Assembly (NCBI RefSeq): GCF_963678635.1
Contig: NC_087070.1
Coordinates: forward strand, 9,582,539-9,646,538
Source: Symsagittifera roscoffensis
Lineage: Eukaryota > Xenacoelomorpha > Acoela > Convolutidae
Reading direction: 5' to 3'
Length of the DNA: 64,000 bases
This document shows, piece after piece, positions 1 through 11,100 of this stretch. The translations under genes were made by a program, and so were the position numbers. How positions within the stretch are numbered: position 1 is the first letter of the stretch; every line of letters begins with the position of its first letter. Below the pieces are notes generated by a model. It was not told the DNA's origin and made no database searches. It saw only the letters and a list, made by a program, of their open reading frames with translations.

Positions 1-3000
1 ATAGGCGACTACAAATTTGAACGACAAACTGTGTACGGTTTGACTGAGTTGGTGCCTGAAGTTCAAGTAATTATTATCAGTTTCTAACGAAAACTCACTG
101 ATCATGCTGTTGGGCTTTCAAATACTTTTAATTCACATTCCAATCTGTTTTAGAGTCAACGTATTGGATTCTTAATCACAAATCCGCGTTACTTGGGCGT
201 TGTGCATTTTCACACTGATGTAAACAATCCAAGCGTCGACATTCACATTTCTTTTGAGCAAGTGAGTTGTTGATCTTAATTCGAAATGTTTTGAAGCCAG
301 AATATCTACAGTTCAAAAGATTTTTTTTAAATTTGTCATTTTACTAATTTATTTAAATCTCAATATTGTTATAGAAAGAGAATTCTAGGAGTGAGTATCT
401 GTGGCTCGTTCCTTACTACAAGTTGCTCGAAGTTAACAACGACATTCAGGTACTTAGTTTTTCTCAGAGTGCAATTTAATTTTGGTTTTCCGGTTTATAG
501 AGATTGGTTGTGATAACTCCTGAAATCTGGGTCCGTTTTTTAATAGTGCGAATGAGGAAGTTTTATCAAAACGGTTAAATATACTTTTTTCTGCTAAGGG
601 TTTGTCAAACAGAAGCAATTCTTGGCGTATAAAGTCTTTGAGCCTTTTCCACTGCGCTGCTGTCGTTATTGAGTTTTGCACGATTAGGTCATCAATCCCA
701 TGATGATTGCGGTAAATCACTTATTCTATTGCTGAAAACGTTCCTAGTAAAACGTTCCGAATAGTTTTCGTGGTGATGATTACCCGCAGCATTAAAAACT
801 TGACGAGCGTTAAAAACTTTTACGTAAATCTTCAAAATTGGCAAAAAAAATCGCCATAAAAGTATGCAGATGTTATATTATACAAGATATGATATGTTTC
901 GTTATGAAGATGTGTAAAAGTATACAGATGTTCAAGATAAAAAAATCGTATTTAATCAGAACTAAAATGCTAAAATCTGGTTTTGTTTAATTTCATCCGC
1001 ATTCTAATATACTTTATAAGTTTTCTTTCGGCCACTTTTCAAGTTATTTTAGCACAAAATGTATGCGAAAGCCTGAGAAACGAAAAAAGTCAATTTGAAA
1101 CAAGGATACTAATCTATAGGAAACGCTAAAGGAAACAGAATTAAACACTTAACATATAAGAGGTGACTTGAGCATGTTTATGTTCCTTTTTGTTGTGTTG
1201 AAATTTTGTATCAACGAACTTCCGTGTTTGCAAATTTTCATATTTTATGTTTTGCTTGTGCTGTTTTTTTGGCTTTAGGATATGTCGACTTAGGTCGCCC
1301 CCAACTTGTATTGTTTGAAGGGCGATAATAATTTTTTAACCGTATATTTGCTAGGAGTGCGCGAATCTTTGGGCAGTTTTCAAGCTCAAAGTTTTCTTCA
1401 CTTCGAATCGGATTTTTTTCAGGAGCCATGAACGCAGTGAATAATCTTATATTGGTCTTGGTGATTTTTTTTTTTCCGGAAAAAGTCTCAAAATTTATTC
1501 ACGCTAAAATTTGATTTTTCGCGGTTTGACTTTTGATTTCTCTTTAAGTTCACTTCATTTCCTGTGTTGAAAGGAATGCAAACTTCACTATGGACCAGCA
1601 AAAGTGTAAAGGTCACCAACAACGTGATCGACTTCTTTTTTCGAAAGTGGAATTTAATGTTCAGAATTCCCGGCGAAATAAAAAAAATCACCTATAATTC
1701 AATTTTTCTCAAATTGGGCTGATTTTATCGAAAGAGTGTGAATCATAAACAGTTCTAGAAATTCAAAGAAATGTAAGCCTATATGTTTGTTACTCAAAAA
1801 AAATTCAAAAATTTAATGTTTTTTTTTTCAACAGTTTAGTTAGGATTTCTGTTTCCCTGCGTTCATGACTCTTCTCCGACTGTCTGTTGGCTATGTCTTA
1901 CCAAAGTCAATTGAATCATTTCATGATTAAATTTATAATTAAATGAAAATTGATGGGTTCTCAGAGGTAGCCGAGAGGTAGCTGCTACGCATGGATCGGC
2001 AAAGGTCCTAGGTTCGAATACGGGCAAGACTAGTTTTTTAACCTGAAAGTTTTCCGCATCAAAAAACTTGTCGGCCTATTGTGTGTCTGGTCCTGTTTCG
2101 TCGGCTTAGTTGTAATATCCGCGGAGTTTTGTTGTGATCTATGCAATTTCATTGAAGTTGACATTGGTTTTGATTAACTCCGGTTATTTGTATATTAGCC
2201 CTGGTTGTAATTTACTAGCCCTGGCTTTGTATATAACATAGAAAGTTTTGGATAGAAGTTTTCGGAGCTTGCTTCTTTATTTCGTTTTCGATTTTTTTTT
2301 TGCAAAATGTTTGTTTTGTTTGTGCTTACTGATCAAATTTGCCTATTTTCAACTGACAGGAAATTCAACTACAGCTTTAAGAGTTGATGGTGCAATGAGG
2401 TGCAAATATTTGTTTTCGTTTCTCTTGGAATGATCGATCAAAACCTACTTAAACACTATTTCCTTCCTAAAACATGCCTCATGTAGGTATATAGACCGAG
2501 TTCAAATTTTCGGCACCCTGTTTTGCAGAAGTTAACGCATACTTCATTATTGGATGCTTTTCGAAGGTCCAATTCAAGCCAGTTGTCACTTATGTTACCC
2601 AGTTGTAAGGGTATTGCAATCGGGTGCTAGGCTTTTTTTCCCGTAAACAACTTTGTTTTTAGCATAAACTACGAATTCAAGATCTCCATTTTCAACACGT
2701 TGCACTCTAAACTGCAGCAGTCGTCTCTCTGTTGGAAACTGTAACATACATATTTTGAGCATATTAGCCTTTTGAATATATGCCCTATTTACACTAGCGT
2801 CAGCTTAGTGTATTATTAAGAATCTTCTTTTTTTCTAAGCTTAGACCCAAGTAGTGGTGACACTTTTGGGGCACATATACAGCTTTTTGATAGCATATCC
2901 TTGACATTAGACCAGTATTATGTTAACACAGTTGATGCATTTTTAGCTCAGCAATTGAACCAAAAAAAGCTATTTGTTGCAAGCAAAAATAATCAACACT

Positions 3001-4707
3001 CGATTTCAGAAATTTCCTAATTCAATATATCTCACAATTTTTTCAAATACATAATTTATACATATTGTGGTTTCATGCTTTGCAATTTCTTTCATGAAAG
3101 TTAGTGTGGATGACTTCAGTTTGTTATATTCTTAATTATTACTTGCAAAATTGTGTCTGTTTGTATTTGGTGCCACTTTTGCTGAATGGCATTGGCAATT
3201 TATTAGCATATGTAGCTGCTTTATTCGTGACTTAGTGTTTGTCGGTGGTTAAGTGTGCGTGGCTGAGTGGTTAGGCGTGAGGCTCGAAGTCTTTTGATTG
3301 CAGTAGCTCACAGATCGAATCCTAAACCTAGCCGAATTTTTGCTAATTCGAAGCTTTTTTCTGTTTTTTTCTCATTGCACTTTCTAGAGATGCTTTTTGT
3401 CGTGTTTTCCCTAGTGTTTGCGAAGCGTAGCTTCGCCTCTGTGTCTAATTTTGCCTTTTAGTTTGGTTCTAACTTTTTTTTAAACATCATTTTGTTTTAA
3501 ATTTTTTTCCTTTTCTTTTTTGGTGATTTTTTTCTTTTCCAGTTTCGGTGCACTTGTGTATTGAGGGGAAATGGGAGATTTTGACTTATTTTGACTTATT
3601 TTAATTTTTTTTTTGAGTTTTTCTCGACTTGAAGGGTTTCTCTCAGGTATTTTTCGCTTGTCTACAGCTAAGTAAGGTTTATGATTCTTTTTTTACCTTC
3701 TTTTGTCTTGGTGCGAGTTTTTGATACTTTTCTTAAATTAATTTGATAAATTTCGGTTTTTTTGATTTTTTTTTCGATTTAGTGGCTGTTTTGTATTGTA
3801 TCGCAAGTGTTGCGAAGCTCGGATTCGCCTCTGTGTCTAGGTTTATAGCTAAAGCTAGGTTTTTTTGATGCGTACAAGTTATGCGAAAAGCTTCCCAATT
3901 CATTCTTGGACATAGATCTTCTTTTTGAACGTTTATAACTAATGCTATTTTTGAGAGCTTGGATTTTTGCTTTTTTGTTTCGGTCGAAACATTGTCGGCT
4001 TAGTTTCTACACGTTCTGTTTTTAGTTTTTTTTGTTCGCTGATTTTCGTACGTTTTATTTCGACTCTGTAGAAGTTCAAAATATCCCGCAGGTTTGCACG
4101 AAGTCTATTACCTGTCTGAACGGACTTGAGTTTTTTTTCTCGTAAATGTTTCTTTTTTTTTCAAGTAGTGTAATTTTTACTATGTTTTCCATAATCTCGG
4201 TGTATTTTGAATGGACTTTCTGTCGATACAAGTTATAAAAATCACAAGTTACTTTTTATATTCCTTTCTGCAATGCTTTCACTGAAGTATCTTTAGGATT
4301 GTCAAGACCGGATGCAGATTCTAGAAGATGCTGAGAAAATCCCGCTGCTAGATGATACCTCTAACGAAAAGTGCACCCAGAGGTCAATAGGATCGGGTCG
4401 AGTGCGAGTGGTGTGCGACTTCAGCCTGCCAATCCAGTTCTCCTATCCACCGGCGAACCTGGCTTCAATCCAGCTGCCGGACCTTGATGAACGTATATCT
4501 GTGTCATACCCGTTCGAAGTGTTCTTCGCTGTGGCCAATTGCCAGCGAGAGGAGAAGGTGAATGCGGAATATCGTATTTCTGTGAACAGGCAACTCGGAT
4601 ATATGAGATACTACTATTTCGCAGATGTACCTGACGTTGATAATAAGTTGAAACCAACTTTGGTGGTTCTGCTGTTGGCGACTGTGTGCCGATTGTTCAT
4701 CAAATAG
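1..4707 (+). CDS. 3' part of an unidentified membrane/secreted protein gene (4 visible exons)
   Basis: Four exons read in one frame: 1-66 (runs off the left edge), 154-261, 375-449 and 4297-4707. All junctions are phase 0 with GT donors (GTAATT, GTGAGT, GTACTT) and T-rich AG acceptors. They give 219 visible residues. The final exon is clearly GC-richer than its surroundings and has normal codon use. It includes a Cys-containing stretch (VFFAVANCQ) and ends in a hydrophobic helix (TLVVLLLATVCRLFI) followed by one Lys, so the protein is probably a type I or tail-anchored membrane protein with a beta-rich lumenal part. The pattern around VFFAVANCQ resembles the lumenal domain of GOLD-type seven-pass proteins only weakly, so I do not assign a family. 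Extra small exons inside the 3.85-kb last intron cannot be excluded. The exon structure is inferred from splice sites and frame only. Confidence 0.72.
1480..1870. repeat. Dispersed repeat 'F', copy 1
   Basis: This stretch shares blocks with about 44180-44400 and 46130-46440. The shared motifs include TTTTCGCGGTTTGACTT, TTTCGAAAGT.GAATTTAAT, TTTCTCAAATTGGG.TGATTTTAT, then CAGTTCTAGAAATT and TGTTGGCTATG. It lies within the last intron of the first gene. No coding capacity, terminal repeat or tRNA box is evident. Confidence 0.4.
1959..2115 (+). repeat. SINE-B fragment with tRNA-like boxes
   Basis: An A-box-like segment (GGTAGCCGAGAGGTAGCTG) and a B box (AGGTTCGAAT) are followed by the family signature GTCGGCTTAGTTG. 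The same order of tRNA-like module then 'gtcggcttagtt' recurs at about 18240, 20650 and 56340. The copy is truncated at both ends compared with the longest ones. Confidence 0.55.
2788..3445 (+). repeat. SINE-A, long form, copy 1
   Basis: The element starts with the family head (tttacactagcg...gtgtattattaagaa), runs through a roughly 400-bp body (GTTAACACAGTTGATGCATT; CTCACAATTTTTTCAAAT), then has a tRNA-like module (A box TGGCTGAGTGGTTAG; B box CAGATCGAATCC). It ends in the tail TGCGAAGCGTAGCTTCGC CTCTGTGT. The same order occurs at 5591-6224 and 63052-63698. It lies in the last intron of the first gene. Confidence 0.75.
3777..4050 (+). repeat. SINE-B tail fragment(s)
   Basis: GTGGCTGTTTTGTATTGTATC is followed by GCAAGTGTTGCGAAGCTC and CGCCTCTGTGTC, the SINE-B 3' end. 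A second family signature, TTGTCGGCTTAGTTTC, lies at about 3990. No intact element is seen. Confidence 0.45.
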
Positions 4708-4785
4708 AACATAGTCAATGCTTTTGTCGTAATGAATATCTATCGCGCGCGCTTTCTATCTTTTCATGATTTTTCGAAGTTTGAT

Positions 4786-4791
4786 ATTAAA
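4786..4791 (+). terminator. Candidate poly(A) signal (ATTAAA)
   Basis: An ATTAAA hexamer lies 79 bases after the TAG stop of the upstream gene. It is the common variant of AATAAA and the closest match downstream of the stop. The site is plausible, but in AT-rich DNA it has weak specificity. Confidence 0.35.
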
Positions 4792-5590
4792 TGAAACTAA
4801 CACATTTTATGCGCAATTTTTTAGTATTGTGACTGGATAAAAAGTTTTTGATCGCTTTGAAATAGCTGACGAATATCTAGCATTATTGCCTCCAGCAACT
4901 TTCGATTTCATTTGATCTTATTTTAAAATAAATGACCAATCATTCGGTCAATAGTTTTTTAACATAATAGTCAAATGAAACTATTATTGGCCCTTTTCTA
5001 TTACCTTATTTTGATATAACTGTTTGATGCTTATCAAATTGCATATCAGTATGTTGTATTTACACTTGAGGATTGCTATGAGTCATATCATCATTTCTGT
5101 AAATACTGTATAGTATATCTTTTTATACGATTTTCTGTAAATTCAGTCTTTCATAGTATTTTTTTTCTCTTCTTTCACCTAACTGGCAAAGTGATAGTCG
5201 AATGATGTGCAGGTAGCACAGAATGTTCCGACCACACTAATCCAAGAAAAGTAATTGTTAAAAAATTTAAGCTTAAATAACTTCGAAATTGGAGGAGATT
5301 TACTAAAGGAGTTGAACTTTCAAACCTATCGTCCATTCTTGCTTCATGTAAGTTGGTCTGAAAAACTGAAAATTTCATACCCCTTTTCTCGACCGTTTTT
5401 TCGTTTTTTTTTGGGCGTGGGAGTTCGAATCAATATCACTAGGGCTCCAATATGAAACCTTTTAAAAACTCGATGCATGCTTTCCTTGAGGTGCTTAAAT
5501 CGGGCTGAGAAAAAAACACCCTTCACCATAGTTTCTTTCCACTTCGTGAAAAGACCGAAACATGTAGCGCAGAATGTTCCGACCACAGTT
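4792..5590. other. AT-rich intergenic DNA, no gene seen
   Basis: No exon-like block on either strand. The only recurrent element is AGCACAGAATGTTCCGACCACA near 5214 and its near copy AGCGCAGAATGTTCCGACCACA near 5564; the second lies just left of a SINE-A. These may be shared flanking repeats. Confidence 0.4.
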
Positions 5591-6224
5591 ATTTACACTT
5601 GCGAAGAGCGTGTATTATTACGAACCTCCTTTTTTTCAACCTACATTGGAAATATTGGTGCCACTTTTGAGGCAATTTTACAGAATTTTCATAGCATGGG
5701 ATTTGGCATTCGAGTAGTAATAAGTTAACACAGTTGATGCATTTTTAATTCATCAGATGAACCAAAAGAAATGATTTGTTTCAAACAACATAACAATAAT
5801 GAAAATTCGATTTCAAAAATTTCTAGCTCAATATATCTCACAATTTTTTGAAATGCATAATTTATACATAATGTGGTTTTATGTTTTGCGATTTGTTACA
5901 TGCAAAGTTAGTGTGGATGCCCTCAGTGTGTTGTAATCCAAATTATTACTTGCAAAATTGAGTCTATTTGTGTTTGGTGCCACTTTTGCTGAATTGCATT
6001 GGCAATTTATTAGCATGTGTAGCTGCTTTATTCGTGACTTAGTGTTTGTCGTTGGTTAAGCGTGCGTGGCTGAGTGGTTAGTGCGTGAGACTCAAAATCT
6101 TTTGATTGCAGTAGCTCGCAGATCCAATCGTAGGCCTAGCCGAGATTTGATAATTCGAGGTTAATTTATGTTTTTTTTATTGCACTTTCTAGAGCTGCTT
6201 TTTGGTGCTGTTCTCGCAAGTGTT
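5591..6224 (+). repeat. SINE-A, long form, copy 2
   Basis: Collinear with the copies at 2788 and 63052: head, GTTAACACAGTTGATGCATT body, tRNA-like module (GTGGCTGAGTGGTTAG; GAGACTCAAAATCTT; CAGATCCAATC), then AGAGCTGCTTTT. The terminal GCGAAGC hairpin is lost and replaced by a T-rich end. The putative anticodon loop CTCAAAA would put CAA in the anticodon, suggesting a tRNA-Leu(CAA) ancestor. Confidence 0.72.
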
Positions 6225-6824
6225 TTTTTCTCAAACTTTGTGCTTGTAGGAATTTTGTCGTTTTTTTGAGAGGAGAAACTAAATCAAATTAAACCAAACT
6301 ACCATTGGATTTATCAACGAATAAAAAAACGATGAGCTCACATTGAATCATTATGAAGAGTAATCTTCTCTATTAAATCGTGGGAAAGCAAAAAGTTTCA
6401 ACCAACAAAAAATCTCAATTTATGAAAAAACTAAAGAACTGGAGTTTTTCTGAGCCTCGATTGATTCACGACCGAATAAACTTAAGTACGATTTGCCTCT
6501 CATTACGTAACTAGTGAAACCTTTTTTGCATGGAGAAATAGAAGTAAAAAAAAGAGACTGCTGTTCGTGTTCGAAACAAAAAATCAGCGAATTTTCAAAT
6601 CAGAGTGTGAAGGTAATTAATACTTGAGATAATACTTGTAAATTTTGTCGACTTTGGTTTTTTCAGATCGACTAAATTTATTTTTCGAGATTGAATCACA
6701 TTTAAGTAAATTTGTCAAAAAATATGCGAAAAAGACGTTTTCAGATGCATTTCGGAATGTTTTGACCAAAACATTGCGTTTTATAGGCACGCGCTCCCCC
6801 TCAAAATTAGTATATATTGGCTCT

Positions 6825-6921
6825 GAAGGGGCAATTTGACTTAATTTTTGGGGTAATAGATGTCACGAATAAGTACCATAGGGGCGACCTTTTAAGTTGC
6901 GAGATGTCAAATTGCCCCTTC
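6825..6921. repeat. 16-bp inverted repeat
   Basis: GAAGGGGCAATTTGAC at 6825-6840 is exactly complementary to GTCAAATTGCCCCTTC at 6906-6921, with a 65-base spacer. It is in intergenic DNA and may be the remains of a small foldback element. Confidence 0.6.
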
Positions 6922-7526
6922 TTCCCCTGAATACCCACTACTGGTCTGTTCCCTTTATAGCAAGAATGGACGTAACACGAATAGTTTAAACATGTAGTGC
7001 CTTCTTGGAAGCGGGTTAAGAGGAGGAGCTCATCCAAAAGAATGAAATTTGAGGGTGGAGCAAGCGGTAAAATTTTGACTTAGTTGAAAATTCTAAATGC
7101 GGGCGTTTTTTTAAATTCCGCTTAAATTAATAGTTCAAATCTTGAACTGAAACAATTAAGCTTCAATTTGCTTAGCCAAAAATATTAATTAATTTGAAAA
7201 CTACTCAAATTTGATAAAATAAACTGCAGATTTTAACCCAGACCAGGAAAAAAAATAGATGCAGAAAAATGCCAAACATCTCAAAATTCAGCCTTGTTGG
7301 AAATTGGCTTAAAATTAAAACAATCGAATTTGTAATAACAAAACGAATCAGTGAGGTCTGTGTTTTGCTGTGTTAATAAAATGAATACTAAAAAATTGCA
7401 AAATTTGAAAGTTTACGAGAAACAAGTAAACAGACCCCTCAATATGTTCGGAGCGTTCATAGAGCCAATTTTTTCCACTTAGTGTCTGCAAACCTAAAAT
7501 TTAAGAGGTGGAGCAAAAAGCAGAAT

Positions 7527-7815
7527 GGTCCAAGAGCAGAAACAGAAAAATTTTGATTTATATTGGTTTATACGGGCTAATTGATAAAGCAATTATTAGA
7601 ATCGTCAAAAGATATCAAGAAAACGAATAAATTATGCATGCGTTGACTAGTTTCAATAAGTTTTTTGACTATTTTTTTTTAAATTCTCGATGAAATCACT
7701 CAAATTATGCATAAAATGTTCGTTGCTTTGGTATTATTGACCTTTCTGTTAATTAATTTACCTATTAGCTCATAAAAGTTGATATTTTTCTGCTCTTGGA
7801 CCCATTCTGCTCTTA
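7527..7815. repeat. Imperfect inverted repeat, possible foldback element
   Basis: AGCAGAATGGTCCAAGAGCAG near 7529 pairs with CTGCTCTTGGACCCATTCTGCT near 7790, with one extra C in the right arm. The arms are about 23 bases and enclose about 240 bases of AT-rich DNA without coding capacity. The arrangement is compatible with a MITE or foldback. No target duplication was found by eye. Confidence 0.45.
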
Positions 7816-8118
7816 GAACATTCTGCTTATTGACTGGTCATCATCAGATGAGAAGGTTTTTTGATATAGCAAGGCTATGTATCGCTTACTACGGCTAAGG
7901 AAAATTTAATCTGACGTCGAAGTGATCAATCTTAGATTAATTAACTTTGTCGGATTCAGTGACCGAAAAGGATTTTGCTAAATTTTGTCATCAATTATAA
8001 TTAACTACAAATCAGGTTCTAAACAAGTAATCAGATGAATGAATGCAGGTATGTCTTCTCCAATAGTGATGAAAGTTAGTGCTGATACGCTTTCAGATAT
8101 CATTGTTAAATTTCTACA

Positions 8119-11100
8119 ATGGAAAATAGTGATCTTTCTGATATGGAGACGAATGTAGAACCCCCTGTTGAAGCAGTAGTATGTTACAATAGATAGCATT
8201 TCAAGTTTTGTAAAAAGATTTAAAAAAAGAAAAGGTGATACAAAAAAAAAGATAAAATCTGTAAGAAGTTGTGCTTGCTGTATTATGGAATTTTAAGAAC
8301 CACTCTTACTAAGTCTAGTGGTAAAGAGCGTGGTTTGATATCATATGATGTGGAGTTGGAATCCTGACCGGATCTCGTTGTTCCAACCGCTGAAAATGCG
8401 GAGGAACTTTGTACTCGGGTGTGTTTTAGTTTTTTTTCCACGCAAAATCAGGCACCACAATTAATCATCGGAATGGGTAATATGTGCGGAATGGTTAAGT
8501 GATATATCAAATTAAAACCTCTTCAGTTCTTTTTCGAACGACTTTAAAAAGTTTTCAAAAGTTGCCTCAGTATCGGAAAAAACTGGTTTATAGTTTTTTG
8601 AGTTTTAGTTCAATTTCGAGCTATTAAAGCGAGCGAGTAGGGTTATAATAAGTTCACAAAGACGTCTAATAGAACGCTGATAAATAAAATTCAATCGTGA
8701 AAACTTAGTTTACTCCAATATTTTTTTAACACTTGCGAGTGTTTAAGTAGGGACCTTCTTTTTGTTCTAACCTTGCACTTTATTACACTTGCGAGTGTAT
8801 AAGTAGGAAACTTTTTTATTTCAATCTTGTACTTTATTACACTTATAAGTGTATAAGTAAGAACTTTCTTTTCATTCTAGCCGTGCACTTTGTTACACAT
8901 CCGAGTGTATAAGTAGGAACCTTCTTTTTATTCTAACCTGGCACTTAATTAAACTCGCAAGTGCATAAGTAAGAACCTTCTTTTTATTTGAACCGTGCAC
9001 TTTATTACACTTGCGAGTGTATAAGTAGGAACTTTTTTTCTACCAACCTTGAACTTTATTACACTTGCGAGTGTATAAGTAGGAACCTTCGTTTTATGCT
9101 AACCTTGCACTTCATTACACTTGCGAGTTTGTAAATAGGAACCTTCTTTTTATTCTAACCTTGCACTTTATTACACTTGCGAGTGTATAAGTGTGAACAT
9201 TTTTTATTCCAACTTTGCACTTTATTACACTTGCAAGTGTATAAGTAAGAACCTTCTTTTTATTCTAACCTTGCACTTTTTTTCTACACTTGCGAGTGTA
9301 TAAGTCAGAACCTTCTTTTTATTCTAACGTTGCACTTTATTACACTTGCAAGTGTATAAGTCGGAACCTTCTTTTTATTCTAACGTTGCACTTTATTACA
9401 CTTGCAAGTGTATAAGTAAGAACCTTTTTTGTATTCTAACCTTGCACTTTTTTACACTTGCGAGTGTATAAGTAGGAACCTTCTTTTTATTCTAACGTTG
9501 CACTTTATTACACTTGCAAGTGTATAAGTAAGAACCTTTTTTGTATTCTAACCTTGCACTTTTTTACACTTGCGAGTTTATAAGTAGGAACCTTCGTTTT
9601 ATTCTAACCTTGCACTTTATAACACTTGCGAGTGTATAAGTAGGATCCTTCTCTTAATCTAACTTTGCACTTTATTACACTTGCATGTGTATAAGTTAAG
9701 TAAGAACCTTTTTATTCTAACCGTGCTCTTGGTTAGACTTGCGAGTGTATAAGTAGGAACGTTCTTTTTATTCTAACCTTGGTCTTTTTTACACTTGCGA
9801 GAGTTTAACTAGGAACCTTCTTTTTTTTCTAAACCTAATACCCAATTTAAAATGTTCTTTTGTTTGGTGATTTTTTGTGCTATAATCACGCCATGTAGCA
9901 TTGGACATTTTTAGTATCTTTGCTTTATTTGTGGCTAGTTTTTGTGGTTTGTTAGGCTTCCGTGGTTGAGTGGTTTTTGCGTGGTCTTATAATCTCTAGG
10001 TCGCAGATCGAATGAGAATATTTTCTCTTAGTGAACTTCATAGAGATGCTTTTGTCGTGTTCTTGCTAGTGTTTGCGAAGCGCAGCTTCGCTTCTGTGTA
10101 ATATTTTGTTTTTCTGGTTGTTTGATGAGGAAAAATGAACGTAAGTTGCTATAATCGAAGTTCTAGGCTGTGGTTGAGATTCTTACATCTCACCACGAAC
10201 AATAAACGGTGCCCAGAAAAAAAACGTTTTTTTTATCGTAGTCGGAACTTTTTGTGCTTATTTACGTCGCCTTATTTTTTGTCGTCCTAAATTGCAAACA
10301 ATGAATGTTAAAATTCGTTCTGTCATTTATAACTCTGATTTTGATTTGATGTTTTTTTCGCTCCAGAGATTTCGGCGTATGTTTTATTGTTTAGTTATCT
10401 GATTTTTTGCTCATTTCAAAAGCAAGATTTTTATGCGTTTCAGGAGGGGTTGGGTTTAATTCAAGTGTGGCTTCTTATAGTTCGAAGTTTTTCGATGACA
10501 ACGTGCTTTTTTTAGTTCAGTTTTCATTTCGGCTCAACGGGCGTCTATCCGTGTATTACCTGACAACTGGTCCTTGCATGATTCAACCCATTGCGTTTCT
10601 CGATAATTTGCCTGAAATTGAACATAAGTCGAGACAAACTTTTGTACATTATGAAATTTTCGTCAAATTTTTGTTTTCTATATAGTGCTTTCCCTTTTGT
10701 TTCTTATTGTTTAGCTTGAAGTGCTATGCAGTTGTTGTATCGCAAGTTCTGCGAAGCTTTGCTTCGCCTGTGTTAAAATTTTTGATCAAAATTCAAAGTT
10801 TAAATTATCAAGTTTTTGGGTGTTATTTCACGAAAACATGGCAAAGCGATGACACCGCATGGAAGCACAGAAACCTTTCTTGGCAAATTCAGAAATATAA
10901 CGGCTATCAATTTTAGATTTCAGCCTCTTTGTCGAAAGGTCGCTGGTTCGAGACCCACCTTGATCCATTCGCCAAGCAAATTTTTGCAGCCTAGGAAACA
11001 TTTACTAGCATAGAAAAGTAACCTGAAAAAGTTATCATAACTGTTTAATTAAAGGGAAACAACAGCGGTTTACCGGAATGAGCTGATAAGCTCGTTTGAT

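Noticed and set aside
1238..1429. A 63-codon minus-strand frame starting MAPEKNPIRSEEN
   Set aside because: The codons look reasonable, but it lies alone in an intron near repeat F, without splice partners or a known domain; too weak to call.
3250..3340. tRNA gene suggested by good A and B boxes (also near 6062, 45870, 48165 and 63510)
   Set aside because: No complete cloverleaf or acceptor stem. The modules sit in a fixed position within longer repeats, so they are SINE promoters.
4421..4657. A 78-codon minus-strand frame
   Set aside because: Shadow of the well-supported plus-strand exon 4297-4707.
8725..9845. A regular array that could be taken for a CRISPR array
   Set aside because: The whole ~56-bp unit repeats with scattered substitutions and there are no unique spacers. 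It matches a SINE head and the genome is an animal's.
10407..10685. A 92-codon plus-strand frame
   Set aside because: Falls inside a SINE-B-related repeat whose motifs recur near 59880.
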